From contig CM055102.1 in assembly GCA_029204225.1 (NCBI GenBank), forward strand, positions 47,960,870-48,024,869: a stretch of 64,000 bases of DNA. Direction: 5' to 3'. Both the position numbers and the translations under genes were made by a program. This stretch comes from Diphasiastrum complanatum (lineage: Eukaryota > Streptophyta > Lycopodiopsida > Lycopodiales > Lycopodiaceae). Within the stretch, counting starts at the first letter, position 1. Every line of letters starts with the position of its first letter. The notes below the pieces were generated by a model, which searched no databases, had not been told where the DNA came from, and saw nothing but the letters and a program-made list of their open reading frames with translations. Positions 10,504 through 20,599 of the stretch are shown here, in pieces.

Positions 10504-13402
10504 ATGCCCAGACAGCGGGATCCCTTATGGGATCATGTCACCCTTAATTCAGGTTATGGCACATCAGGCACGAAGAAGTGGACTTGCAAGTATTGCGGGA
10601 ACACTTATGGAGGTGGCCCCGTTTGAATAAGGGTGCATCTTTTACGTCTTTCAAGGATACGAGATCGCCCTTTGCACTTAGGCCCCAGAGTCACTGAGGA
10701 TTGCCGAGATCAGGGACGACTCTCCTACTACTACTTCAGGCACAAGTGATTCTTGTTTGATGTAAAAACTTCAAAGTTCAATTTATAACTTTGATTACTA
10801 ATGAGTAATTAGTGACTGTTCTCTCTCACTGACTATAATTTATTAGCTAAAGCCTAACTAGTAACACCATTATTGTTACAGGTGCGGCAAAGCGCCGAGA
10901 TTCCCATCAGAGCTGTCACCTGGAGCAGGCACTAGCTTCGCTGCAGCATGCATTCCACCTTCTTCTTCTGGAGAGACTCCTGCAATGCCAGTAGGTGGGG
11001 CAGGCAGTAGGGCTGGAGGTGTTAGGGGATGGAGTCGAGGACATGTGAGAGGCAGGGATGGTCTTGTGGCAGCCTTCCAGCAGTCGCATAGGGATGCAGC
11101 TGCTATTGTTGTTAGGAGGTGCTTTTACTTGTGCGACCTCCCCTTTCATGTGGCTATGACCCCTACATGGAGGGATATGATGCGAGCAGTATCTCGTATC
11201 GGTGTTGAGTGGGAAGGCCCGACCATGGAGCAGTTGAGGACGAGAGAGCTACATGCTGAGCTACAGTCCGTGGATGCTGACCTACAGCCCATTAGGAAGT
11301 CATGGGCAACCTTACATCTTCAAAACCTTTGCACTTACTACTGTAGAAATTAGTACTTTCAAGTTTCTAACTTTGAACTTTCAATCTCCAAATTTGCAAC
11401 TTAGTTAGTTGAAACTGTTGTCGAATGTTTTAGGTATGGATGCACCATACTATTAGATAGTTGGACCGATGCAAGGAGGCGCCATCTTGTGAATATATTG
11501 GTGTCTTCTTGCATGGGCACCATGTTTTTGAGATCTATTGATACGTCGGAGCCAGGCATGGCATTGGATGGCAGAAGATTGTTTAAGTACATCTCACAGG
11601 CCATTGAGGAGGCCGAAAAAGAGAATGTTGTCCAAGTATGCACTTGTCACTTTCAAGTTTCAACTTTCGACATTGAGCTTTAAACTTTGAAGTTAGTAAG
11701 TTACAACTTACATTTTGTGAATCGTGATTATTGTTTTGAACGTTGCAATTTACATTTGCAATTTGCATTTGCATTTGATTCCGAAATGCTCAATGGTGAA
11801 TGTTCATGAGTTATGATTCGACCTTTGTTAGAATTCCAATGCAGGTTGTCACGGACAACGCGTCCAATTGTGTTGCCATGGGAAAGCTCGTGAATGGGAG
11901 GTACCCTTGGATTTTCTGGAGCTCATGTGCTGCACTTGGGAGATTACCCTGGGTCAAGGAGGTTGTAGACATGGCACGATTCTTGGTGAGATTTGTCACC
12001 AAGAGACAGAGGGTCTTGAGCATCTTCAGGTCCCATTCCAGCTTGGATCTCTTACAGACACTTTCTTGCTTGCTATTTCTAAATGTGAAGAGAATGCATT
12101 AAAAATTGGGAGATGTGAAAAAGCTCTAAAAAGGAAGAGAGATCCGAGAAGCAAAGGATAAGTGAGGCAGCATCCAAGCTCTTCTTGATCAGTTAGCAAA
12201 ACAGATGCCAATGAAGCCGTCATGACTATCCTTGGAAGTTACCACCTTCCGATAGTTATTATACTTCCATTGTTTCTATTCTTGTTTCAAGCCCCCACTA
12301 GGTAACCAAGTGTTTCCAATTTTTTGATTTGCAAATTGCAATTTTGTTTTAGCTTCAAGTTTCAGTGCTCATAGAATTTGAATTTCGCTATAGCCTACTG
12401 CCTATGACCAATTACCAATCTTATTTCATGATTTTCATCCTAGGTTTGCCTATATGTTCATTGTTTTGGAGCGGCTCATAAAAGTGCATGAAAGCCTGAG
12501 GATGACAGTGGTTTCCCCCCATTGGGCAGGTGAAGCCCATCACGAGAGGCTAGGGCCAAGAGATTTGAGGCGATCCTGATGGGGACTTCATTTTGGGATG
12601 ATGCACGCACCATTGACATATCCATCCAGCCTATCTATAGTGTGTTGCGCCTTACTAATAGAGAGAGTTCCACTTTAGGCCTTCCCTATGAGTTTATGGA
12701 TAGGCTGGGAGAGCAGCTTCAGACTTGCACCACCATGGCTCCTAGCAGGTATATTACTACATTGAAAGTTTCAAAGTTGATTATTCATTGACATTCATGA
12801 TTAGATTTTAGTCAAAACTTAATAGTTCTTGAGACTTGAATGCTCAAACTTCACTCCTGATTGTTTGCAGGCTAGAAGAAGTAAGGGGCCTATTTCTAGA
12901 CAGATGGCAGTGGTTCCATCAACCTCTGCATGTCGTGGCTTGCTTGCTTCATCGACTATGGAGGAAGGAAGATCAATTCCATGATCAAGAGCTCAGGCAA
13001 GGATGGCATGCCTACGTCTCCTCTGTCTATCCTGATCCTAGGGATCAAGATGCACTCATGGATGACTTGAATTTATTCAAGTATGTAATTAGTAAATTGT
13101 GATATGTATTCAGGTATGTATTCATCTATGTAGTATGTATGAAGTCTAAGCTAGTTAAAACTTAATAGTAGACTGTAGTAAACATTTAGTATTTACTATT
13201 TTGAATGGTGATGAATGTTGAATGTTGAATGTTCAGGACCGAGCGCCTTGATTTCGGTCGTGCAGCTGCCATGCTGAGGGAAGGGCAATTGCGCCCTGTT
13301 TCATGGTGGATGAAGTACGGGAATGATGTTCCCAAGTTGCAAAAACTTGCCATCCACGTCCTCTCACAAGATTGCGCAGTAGTTGCATGTGAGAGAAATT
13401 GA
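10504..13402 (+). pseudogene. hAT-type transposase A, seven exons, broken
   Basis: A decayed hAT (DUF659-type) transposase. Exon 1 (from 10504) has a BED-type zinc finger start, WTCKYCGNTYGGGP, but TGA at codon 41. The frame resumes after it with the finger's RVHLLRL. Exon 2 (10882-about 11310) gives CFYLCDLPFHVAMTPTW. Exons 3 (11434-11635) and 4 (11845-about 12053) give the DUF659 part: LDSWTDARRRHLVNIL, VVTDNASNCVAMGKLV, LPWVKEVV. The usual CAAHCLDL stretch is cut to CAALG, about 10 codons lost in frame. Exons 5 (12444-12748), 6 (12871-13080) and 7 (13237-13402) end with the hAT dimerisation domain (SWWMKYGNDVPKLQKLA), truncated at CERN. Intron borders are GT..AG and phases join well. The role would have been cut-and-paste transposition. 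Confidence 0.82.
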
Positions 13403-13438
13403 AGTCTCGTTTCAAACCAGAACCAGTCGTTTCAAACG

Positions 13439-13450
13439 CGTTTCGAAACG
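13439..13450. repeat. CGTTTCGAAACG palindrome 3
   Basis: Perfect 12-bp palindrome about 40 bp past the truncated end of transposase A, inside a run of half sites from 13408. It may mark the start of hAT copy B. Confidence 0.7.
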
Positions 13451-13518
13451 ACGTACAAAACGAGCCCGTAAAACATTGATACTTATGAGATCTAAATGTG
13501 TTTTTGTTAGTTAAAGTG

Positions 13519-13538
13519 CGTGTGTGTGTGTGTGTGTG
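13519..13538. repeat. (GT)n microsatellite
   Basis: About 20 bp of GT repeats in the 5' flank of hAT B, matching the order seen before hAT A. Confidence 0.9.
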
Positions 13539-13613
13539 AAGGAGAGTTTCTGATGAGGGAGAGGGAGTGTTTGACATTTATAAATAGTGAATTGTGAGTC
13601 TTGAGGGTGGTGT

Positions 13614-13678
<65 letters not shown>
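13614..13678. repeat. (GA)n microsatellite, about 65 bp
   Basis: Uninterrupted GA repeats about 120 bp before the hAT B exon 1 start. Confidence 0.95.
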
Positions 13679-13683
<5 letters not shown>

Positions 13684-13800
13684 TTAGTAATTAAAAGTTA
13701 GAACTTAGGACTTAGGGTTTAGGATTAGTTTTTCCTTTGAAGTTTGAACTCAGTACTTAGTACTTTGAAGTTTAAAGTTATTAGTTAATAGCTATTAGCC

Positions 13801-14940
13801 ATGCCGAGACAACGGGATCCTTTATGGGATCGCATCACTCTAAGTTCAGGTTATGGCATGTCAGGCACAAAGAAATGGACTTGTAAGTATTGCGGAAATA
13901 CTTATGGAGGTGGCCCCATTTAAATAAGGGCGCACCTTTTACATCTCCGAGGATACGAGATTGTTGTTTGCACTCAGCCACCAGAGCCAATGAGGATAGC
14001 CACGATCAGGGATGAGTCTCATGCTACTCCTTTGGCCACAAGTGATTATATTTGTGACTCTGTGACCTGTCTAAGTTTTTCATCGACCATAATCCATTAA
14101 AGTTTAAACATTTGCAACATAATACATTATTACGTTGTTATAGGTGCGGCAGAGTGCCGAGATTCCACATCACATCCGTCACCTATAGCCAACACTAGTT
14201 CCACACCCATTTCTTCTTGTGGAGAGACTCGGATAGTGCTAGTAGGTGGGGCGGGCACTAGTGCTACTGGTAGGGCTGAAGGTGATAGGGACCGAGGACA
14301 TATTAGAGGTAGGGACATTTATGTGGCAGCCTTCCAACAGTCGAACAGGGATGCAGCTGTTGTTGCTGTTAGGAGGTGCTTTTACTTGTGCGACCTCCCC
14401 TTTCATTTGGCTATGACCCCTACATGGAGGGATATGATGGGAGCAGTATCTCATATCAATGTTGAGTGGGAAGGCCCGAGCATGGCACAGTTGAGGACGA
14501 GAGAGCTATATGTTGAGCGGCAGTCCGTGGAAAATGACCTACAGCCCATTAGGAAGTCATGGGCGAGGTATACCTCAGTTCCTTAAACCTTTGTACTTTC
14601 AAGTTTCAACTTTGAACTTTGTACTTACTAAGTTAGATGTTTCAAATTTCAAATTTCAACTTTATTCTTGAGTCTTGACTCTTTGGTACTCTAGCTAGTC
14701 ATCTCCAAGTTGAAACTTTTGTCGAACGTTCTAGGTATAGATGCACCATCCTATCAGATGGTTGGACCAATGTAAGGAGGCACCATATTGTGAATATATT
14801 GGTGTCTTCTTACATGGGCACCATGTTTTTGAAATCCATTGATACGTCAAAGGCAAGGCTTGGCATTGGATGGCAAGAGATTGTTTGAGTACATCTCACA
14901 AGCCATTAGGAAGTCGAAGAAGCAAATGTTGTCCAAGTAT
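13801..14940 (+). pseudogene. hAT-type transposase B, 3'-truncated second copy
   Basis: A head-to-tail second copy closely related to transposase A. Exon 1 starts ATGCCGAGACAACGG and carries the same BED-finger start (WTCKYCGNTYGGGP), with TAA at codon 41, the codon that is TGA in copy A. The rest of the finger follows in frame (RAHLLHLRGYE). Exon 2 (14144-14567) encodes CFYLCDLPFHLAMTPTW and RTRELYVE, with donor GAG|GTATAC. Exon 3 (14735-14936) encodes the DUF659 start with the expected tryptophan (DGWTNVRRHH), then a small insertion near 14850 shifts the frame. Homology stops in the next intron near 15020, so exons 4-7 are gone. Confidence 0.8.
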
Positions 14941-15020
14941 GCACTTTAGTCTATAATGCGCATTCAACATTGAACTTACATTGAACAATGCAGTTTGCAT
15001 TTACAATTTTTTATGTATTT

Positions 15021-16133
15021 CAATAAACTAAGTTGTAGCCATGGCATCCCATACCACCACAGGGGAGGTGCCTTGCCTAGCCTGGACAATAACTAGGAAC
15101 TCCCAATGGGCTCAGGAATCAATTGATCCAAATCATCCAATGGATACCACTAGTGCCTACCTAATCCCAAGTTACCACTCCAGCTAGAATTGACCCCATG
15201 CTCACCTCCAACCAGAGTCTAATATCAATGGGTTTCCCCTAACCCAAGGCTAGACACTAACCAACACTGCAATTAGTCAAGGACATAACATCACCTTGGC
15301 CCCTCTATGCGGTGTCTATGTGATGCTTATGTGATGTGTTGCATGCATGCTGTTCTATCTATGTCCTTGAGCATGTATTGCAATACTCTAACCTGTGGGT
15401 AGTTTGCACCTTGAAGTTTAGGTACCCTTTGCTAGGGCTAGTGACAAAACTCCTCAATGTAATATGACCGGATAACTATCCATCAATACAACTTTAGACT
15501 TACTCTGTCAACACTGGACAAATCATTTGCTAGATTAGGCGATAAGTTTACTTGAATCCCAGCTTTGAAATGGTAAGGCCAAGCGGGAAAACAGAGAATG
15601 CTTCATATGAGCGTCTGGCGTGGGGCAAAACAGTGAAACTTTGAAGGACACAGATGACTAATAACTTCCACCGGAAATGATATAAAACATTCCAAAATCT
15701 CAGAATAAGCAATAGGGATTGTTACAGACGTAAATCTTTTTGCTGATATACAGAGTCTGATCTACATTTTGATCACTATTATCACAGATAACGGCCACCG
15801 TACTACATGGCTTGTAAGCAGATTTGATATATAAACGCAACAGGGTTCTAAATTCCAGGGAACGGAAAAAAAAAACAACCATGCGACGAAAATCGACAGA
15901 ACTGTAACAATAGCTTCCGCATCAAAGTCGCATGGAAGTGTAAAGTACGTGAAATACCGACATGGTGAATTTTCCGATGGAAAGATACAGAATGACAAGT
16001 ACTTCAAACACAAAGAACTCCCTTTCACATTTCATAAAGGGAATGTACATTTCATAAAAAGCAAACACTAACTTGCATAACATGCTTCGGCTATGGTGAT
16101 AGTAAACACTCTAAAACGAGCGTTGCTGACAAA
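15021..16133. other. Non-coding stretch right of hAT B
   Basis: No coding sequence was recognised. From about 15040 the composition changes to CCA/TGG-rich DNA, then AT-rich DNA from about 15660. Confidence 0.35.
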
Positions 16134-16740
16134 CTACTTAGAAAACTGGCATATACAGAGCATCCAACTTATGGTGAGGAAATTTACTACAAAACAAAGC
16201 ATACGAAACTGAAGAAGTAACCTGTTTTCCACAAAGCAGGTAACAAAATGAGAGCCAGAAGCAAGCAAAAAGACATCGTAAACTCTGAAACATGAAAGCA
16301 GAGCAATCCAAAGCATGGTACAGTCGAGGATGGTAACCCTGACCGACTGTGAGAAGAGAAATTCAAAAACAAAAACAGCAGAGAGCCATGAAACAAAGCG
16401 AAACCGATGTGCAGAGATGAACAGAGAATGCAATAAATACAAAAGAAGAGAAGCAAAAGATACCAGCACTTGGTTTTGGTCTTGCTTTTGATTCTTACAT
16501 ACATAAGAGATGCGGAAGGTGGCGAGGTGAGGCGAGGCGAGGCGAATCAACCAGGGGCCTGGATCTTCTCCCACCGAGCTCAATACTATTAGCGCTCTGT
16601 TTCGATCGACGTCTCTTGTCTTTGCATTGCTCTTCTGTTCTATTGAACTGCCGACCAATCCGAAGCTTGGAAGGGGAAAAGTAAAAGAGACGGAAGTGTG
16701 AACAAGATTAGTCTCCACGTGCCTAAGCCTACTACTGAAA
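16134..16740 (-). promoter_or_regulatory. Promoter/5'UTR-like stretch (minus strand)
   Basis: The base composition differs from its surroundings. On the minus strand there is a CACGTG G-box near 16715, a pyrimidine-rich CTCTTTTACTTTTCC stretch, a GCCTCGCCTCGCCTC run, then a splice-donor-like GTATGTAAG near 16500. This order resembles a plant promoter and 5'UTR exon with a leader intron. A 194-codon open frame spans it but shows no domain and odd composition, so I do not call it a gene. No downstream coding exon was recognised. Confidence 0.25.
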
Positions 16741-17040
16741 GGTTTATGGGAACCTATTAATTTTGGCCATCATATTTCCTTGTATGTAAAATACAATACC
16801 ATGACTTGATATTTATGGAGTGAAAACCAAAGTTATTACTATATCATAAAAAGCTCTTTGTTATGTAAGGCATTCAAATTGTTGAAAGTAAAACGGTATT
16901 GAAAAAATTAGAAAATTTTGTTCAATGCTCAAACTTACCAAAGAGTGACCCGTGTCACGATATCTTTACCATCGTTGAGACAAAGCTTAAAAAATAAAAA
17001 AGCATGATCTGTAATTGTCTCCTCCTTCACCTTTCACCTT

Positions 17041-17286
17041 GGGGGGGGGGGGGGAAGGTCCGGCTTCGAGGCCCTTCCGCCCCGGAAGTCTGTGCGCCCG
17101 TGGGCACAGAGACTTCCACGGGCAGAAGGGCTGAGGAGCCGGCCCTTCCCTTTTGTGAATTGAATTTTCACATTTTTTTTTCTTTTTTTTTGAGGTAATT
17201 TTTTTTTTTACAAGCACGTTTCGGGCGGAAGGTGTGTGTTAAAAAAAGTAAATTTTTTTATATGGACCTTCCGGCTTCCGGAAGGT
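17041..17286. repeat. GC-rich hairpin block with oligo-G and oligo-T
   Basis: A run of about 14 G is followed by CpG-rich DNA with an imperfect hairpin near 17090-17125 (GGAAGTCTGTGC against GCACAGAGACTTCC, two-base bulge). T-runs follow, then a perfect hairpin at 17266-17286 (ACCTTCCGG, loop CTT, CCGGAAGGT). It looks like the block at 47041-47306. Origin unknown; a small non-autonomous element is possible. Confidence 0.5.
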
Positions 17287-17734
17287 GCCTGTAAAAAAAA
17301 TTTGTCGTAAAAAAATTTGCCCCACAGATTACGTTCTGTGAGGGACCACCATTTCCTTTGTGAAATTCGAAAACTGATTTTACGGATGGTGTAAAGTGAA
17401 AAGTGAAATACAAACCTTGCAATTTTTTAGAAAAATAAATAAATTCATTTCTTAACACAAACTCACTTGAAAAATACATGTCATGCTTGGCTATCCCTAT
17501 CATGGCAAAGCTAGCAACATACACAAAAGAATGTGTAAGGGTGTCAAATGCACAATCATTACGATAGAAGTGCTCTAATATTTTTAAAAAATTCAAGTAT
17601 CCTAAAAACCTTAGTCGAAATCATTTGCACAACAAACTTTCTTCTCTCAACGTGATGTCAAATGGCTAGCAGTATTAAAATAAAATGAATAAAAAACCTA
17701 CTCTAAGGAATCTTTGAGCATAGAAGATAATGAG
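17287..17734. other. Non-coding stretch
   Basis: AT-rich. An open frame on the minus strand (to 17596) shows no known domain. Nothing further was recognised. Confidence 0.3.
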
Positions 17735-18054
17735 CACCAGTTTCATCGACACTTGTGAGCATAAAATATGAAGAGTTGTCAATTTCATAAGCATCACCAC
17801 TATTAACTATTTTTGACATCTTTGTTAATTTTTCATGATGTCAAACCATCAATTTATAGTGAAAATTGAAACAAGACTTAATAAATCGAAAGATTTGTCA
17901 AAAAATTATTTAGGTTGTATGGTTGCCAAGTGATATTGTTAACAATCAAGATCTGAAGTTCACAAGTAACTTCTGGTCTACAGTCTTCTATAAACTTGAG
18001 AACTCTTTTATTCTTAGTTCCATTGGTCATCGTAAGAGTGAAAGAACTAATTAG
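17735..18054. repeat. Direct repeat copy 1 (about 320 bp)
   Basis: Starts CACCAGTTTCATCGACAC and ends GTGAAAGAACTAATTAG. It matches 18823-19130 almost throughout, with small indels. On the minus strand parts read like coding sequence (NSSYFMLTSVDETG near 17740-17780), in broken frames, so a duplicated gene fragment is possible. Family not recognised. Confidence 0.75.
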
Positions 18055-18429
18055 ACTATGGAGGATATGTTGAGGATGTATGTTTTTCATTAGCAATCTC
18101 ATTGAGAGAATTCTTTTCCTTTGATAGAGTTTTTTTTACAATAATAGAAAACATGTTGCTATAAGTTATAGTCCATTTATGCTTATGTATGGTTTTCAAC
18201 CTAGATCTCTGATTAATGGGGGGATAAAATCTATTAAGATTTAAAAGGTTATAGATTTTATACATGAAATACAAAAATATTGTAAGTAGCTCATGAGGGT
18301 ATTCGTAATGTTTAAGACAAGGCTAAGAATTATGCTAATTTTAAGAGACCTCTTAGAGATTTCTAGGTTGAATTCCAAAGGACTCTAGGCTATGCATATG
18401 AAAAAGCATTAGAATGTGTCTACAAGGTA

Positions 18430-18720
18430 TTGTCAGAAATGGTGAACTCCTGCAACTTTGTCGCAGCACGAACAAGAAACGAACGTCGAATGAGAGCAAT
18501 TCGCGACAGTCAATGTCCCTTGACTCGAAGGACAAACGATTCGCGAATCATTCGTGAATCGTAAACACACCTCTAGGACCGCAAACCGCAAAGGGGCGCA
18601 AAACAAAAGACTACGAAAGAAACGAAAAGAACGAAAGCAAACAGGAGATTATGAAACAAACGAAGAAGAATCTTTCACGCTGCCAGCTAGTAGCTCAACG
18701 GGCTTCACGCCGAGCTGAAA
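18430..18720. other. CGAA-rich stretch
   Basis: Unusually CpG-rich for this AT-rich region, with many CGAA and GAAACG words and a perfect palindrome GATTCGCGAATC at 18538-18549. It resembles in style, but not clearly in sequence, the stretch at 37770-37900. It may be LTR sequence; no matched TG...CA ends with target duplications were found. Confidence 0.35.
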
Positions 18721-18822
18721 CGAATGGCAACGATGGAGACTAACTAACTAGTTGATTAGCGTTAACTAGTCTTTTGATTCTATGTTTTTAGCTATCTTGT
18801 AAACTCTACACAGTGGAGGAGT

Positions 18823-19130
18823 CACCAGTTTCATCGACACTTGTGAGCATAGAATATGAAGAGTTGCCAATTTCATAAGCACTATTAAACATTTTTGACA
18901 TCTTTGCTAATTTTTCATGATGTCAAACCATCAATTTATAGTGAAAATTGCAAAAAGACTTAATAAAGCGAAAGATTTGTCAAAAATTACTGAGGTCATA
19001 TGGTTGCCAAGTGATATTTGTTAACAATCTGAAGTTCACAAGTCACTTCTAGTCTATAGTCTTCTCTAAACTTGAGACCTCTTTTATTCTTAGTTCCATT
19101 GGTCATCGTAAGAGTGAAAGAACGAATTAG
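18823..19130. repeat. Direct repeat copy 2 (about 308 bp)
   Basis: Second copy of 17735-18054, 1,088 bp downstream in the same orientation. Its right end stops where the putative LTR at 19133 begins, so the duplicated unit was probably longer and was cut by that insertion. Confidence 0.75.
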
Positions 19131-19132
19131 CA

Positions 19133-20033
19133 TGATTAGAAAACACATTCAAGCATTCATCAATCCACAATCAAACATACAATGGCAAAAAAGGAGGACT
19201 TCACATAAAAAGAAAAGGTAGGAGGAGGAGGCTTTGCTTCTCTCTCTCAATCTCTATTCTTGCAAATGAAAAGTGATTACAAAATGGTGTCACATCCCTA
19301 CTTATAGACAAAGTTAGGGTTAGGGTTTTTAATTCACCCAAAAACCATGTGCCATAATAACTTGACTATCATAAAAGTTTAAAAGCCAAAAAGCATTCTA
19401 AAACTACTTGGGTCCTTTCTCATTTTGGCCCCTATTTTAGATCTATCTCTACTTCAGGCGCCTTTGGCTTACGAGTACAATGCACCATTTGAGAGTGTCT
19501 GACATTATATTACTGATAGATCTAACTCTTATACTGACTCGGCCATATTTTTATTCTCGTTGCCGTAAAATCTGTTGGGGAGACGTTGGGCTTTGTCTTC
19601 GCTTCGTCGGCCAGTCTATAATCTTGTTGACCTTCTAATATTGGCTTTCCCGGTGAATCTAAATTTTGGAACTCCTTTTTGGTTGTTCATCAACGTTCCT
19701 TGGTGTAGTTCGGTGGCACGATAACATGCAATATTCGTTGGGCACTTTCGGTATTTGTTATAAGATCAAAGGTCGCACTTTCTTTATACCAACTCGGTGA
19801 GGAGAAAGTAGCTTTCTCTGCTAGCTCGTTTGATAAAATTTCTACACTCTCTTAAACTTTTGAATGTGTTGTCAGTGGAGCAATAGGAAAATCCTCAATC
19901 CGAGTTTTGATTCTTCCATATTCGAATTAAATGATACAGTCCCCTCATAGCTCACAAGAACCTCCTGTAATCCGTTAGAAGAATCTTTACCAGAATCATC
20001 CGTTAGAAGAATCTTCGCCAGAATCTTCTAACA
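19133..20033 (-). repeat. Probable 3' LTR of a minus-strand element
   Basis: On the minus strand it starts TGTTAGAAGATTC and ends CTAATCA, giving TG...CA ends. A purine tract (CAGTGGGGGCA) sits directly upstream at 20034-20044, as expected for a polypurine tract before a 3' LTR. A TATA-like CTATAAGTA lies near 19300, followed by a pyrimidine-rich leader-like stretch. Its sequence does not match the LTR at 23575, so the two may not belong to one element. Confidence 0.45.
19971..20026. repeat. 28-bp tandem duplication
   Basis: Two adjacent 28-bp copies (TCCGTTAGAAGAATCTT...) with three differences, inside the probable LTR. Confidence 0.8.
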
Positions 20034-20046
20034 TGCCCCCACTGCA

Positions 20047-20599
20047 ATTTTGGTTATAGTCCCTTGTCACCTGTGTATTTCATTGGCATTGGCGTGCGTG
20101 GATGTGAAACCATGACAAAAAAGAGTAAAAAGGCATACTGACAAGAAGGGAAAGGGATATGAAAATTAGGTAATGGTGAAATAACAATAAAAATAAAAAT
20201 AAAGCTGAGTCCCTGAATGCTTTCTCTGGACTTTTTTTTTTTTTTAAAGAAAGATACAAGGTGTGAGATATGCTTCAAAGAGCCGTTTCCAATTGTTGGC
20301 CCTTCGCATCTTTGGCATCATGGTTTTTTTTATGGGTTTTCGCAAAACAGGACCACAATTGGTTGCACATTGTGGATTGTGAGCGGATTGGGCCAAACGC
20401 CGAGTGCATATTTCCAAGGAAACCGTTTGTGTACCAGGTTTCAAGCATTTTTTATTCTCAAAAGGTTTCTTTTCCAATGGTCATGATTAACCCTTGTCTT
20501 ATCCAAAAATTGTTATTTTTTGCTTCCTACACAAGGCAACTTATGGTTCCTTCCACGAAGTTTTACACTATGTGTTGTAAAATTACCTTAACAAGCCTT
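20047..20599. other. Unassigned DNA between LTR and gypsy gag
   Basis: No clear coding sequence. It may be degraded gypsy internal sequence. Confidence 0.3.

Noticed and set aside
16134-16718. 194-codon minus-strand ORF as a gene
   Set aside because: No domain, very Phe/Leu/Ser-rich, and the DNA looks like promoter and leader rather than coding sequence.
18432-18812. Solo LTR between the two direct repeats
   Set aside because: TG and CA ends can be chosen (TGTCAGAAATGG ... CTCTACACA), but no target duplication or related copy was found.
17735-19130. TRIM-type mini retrotransposon with 310-bp LTRs
   Set aside because: The repeats lack TG...CA ends, and no PBS or purine tract adjoins them.
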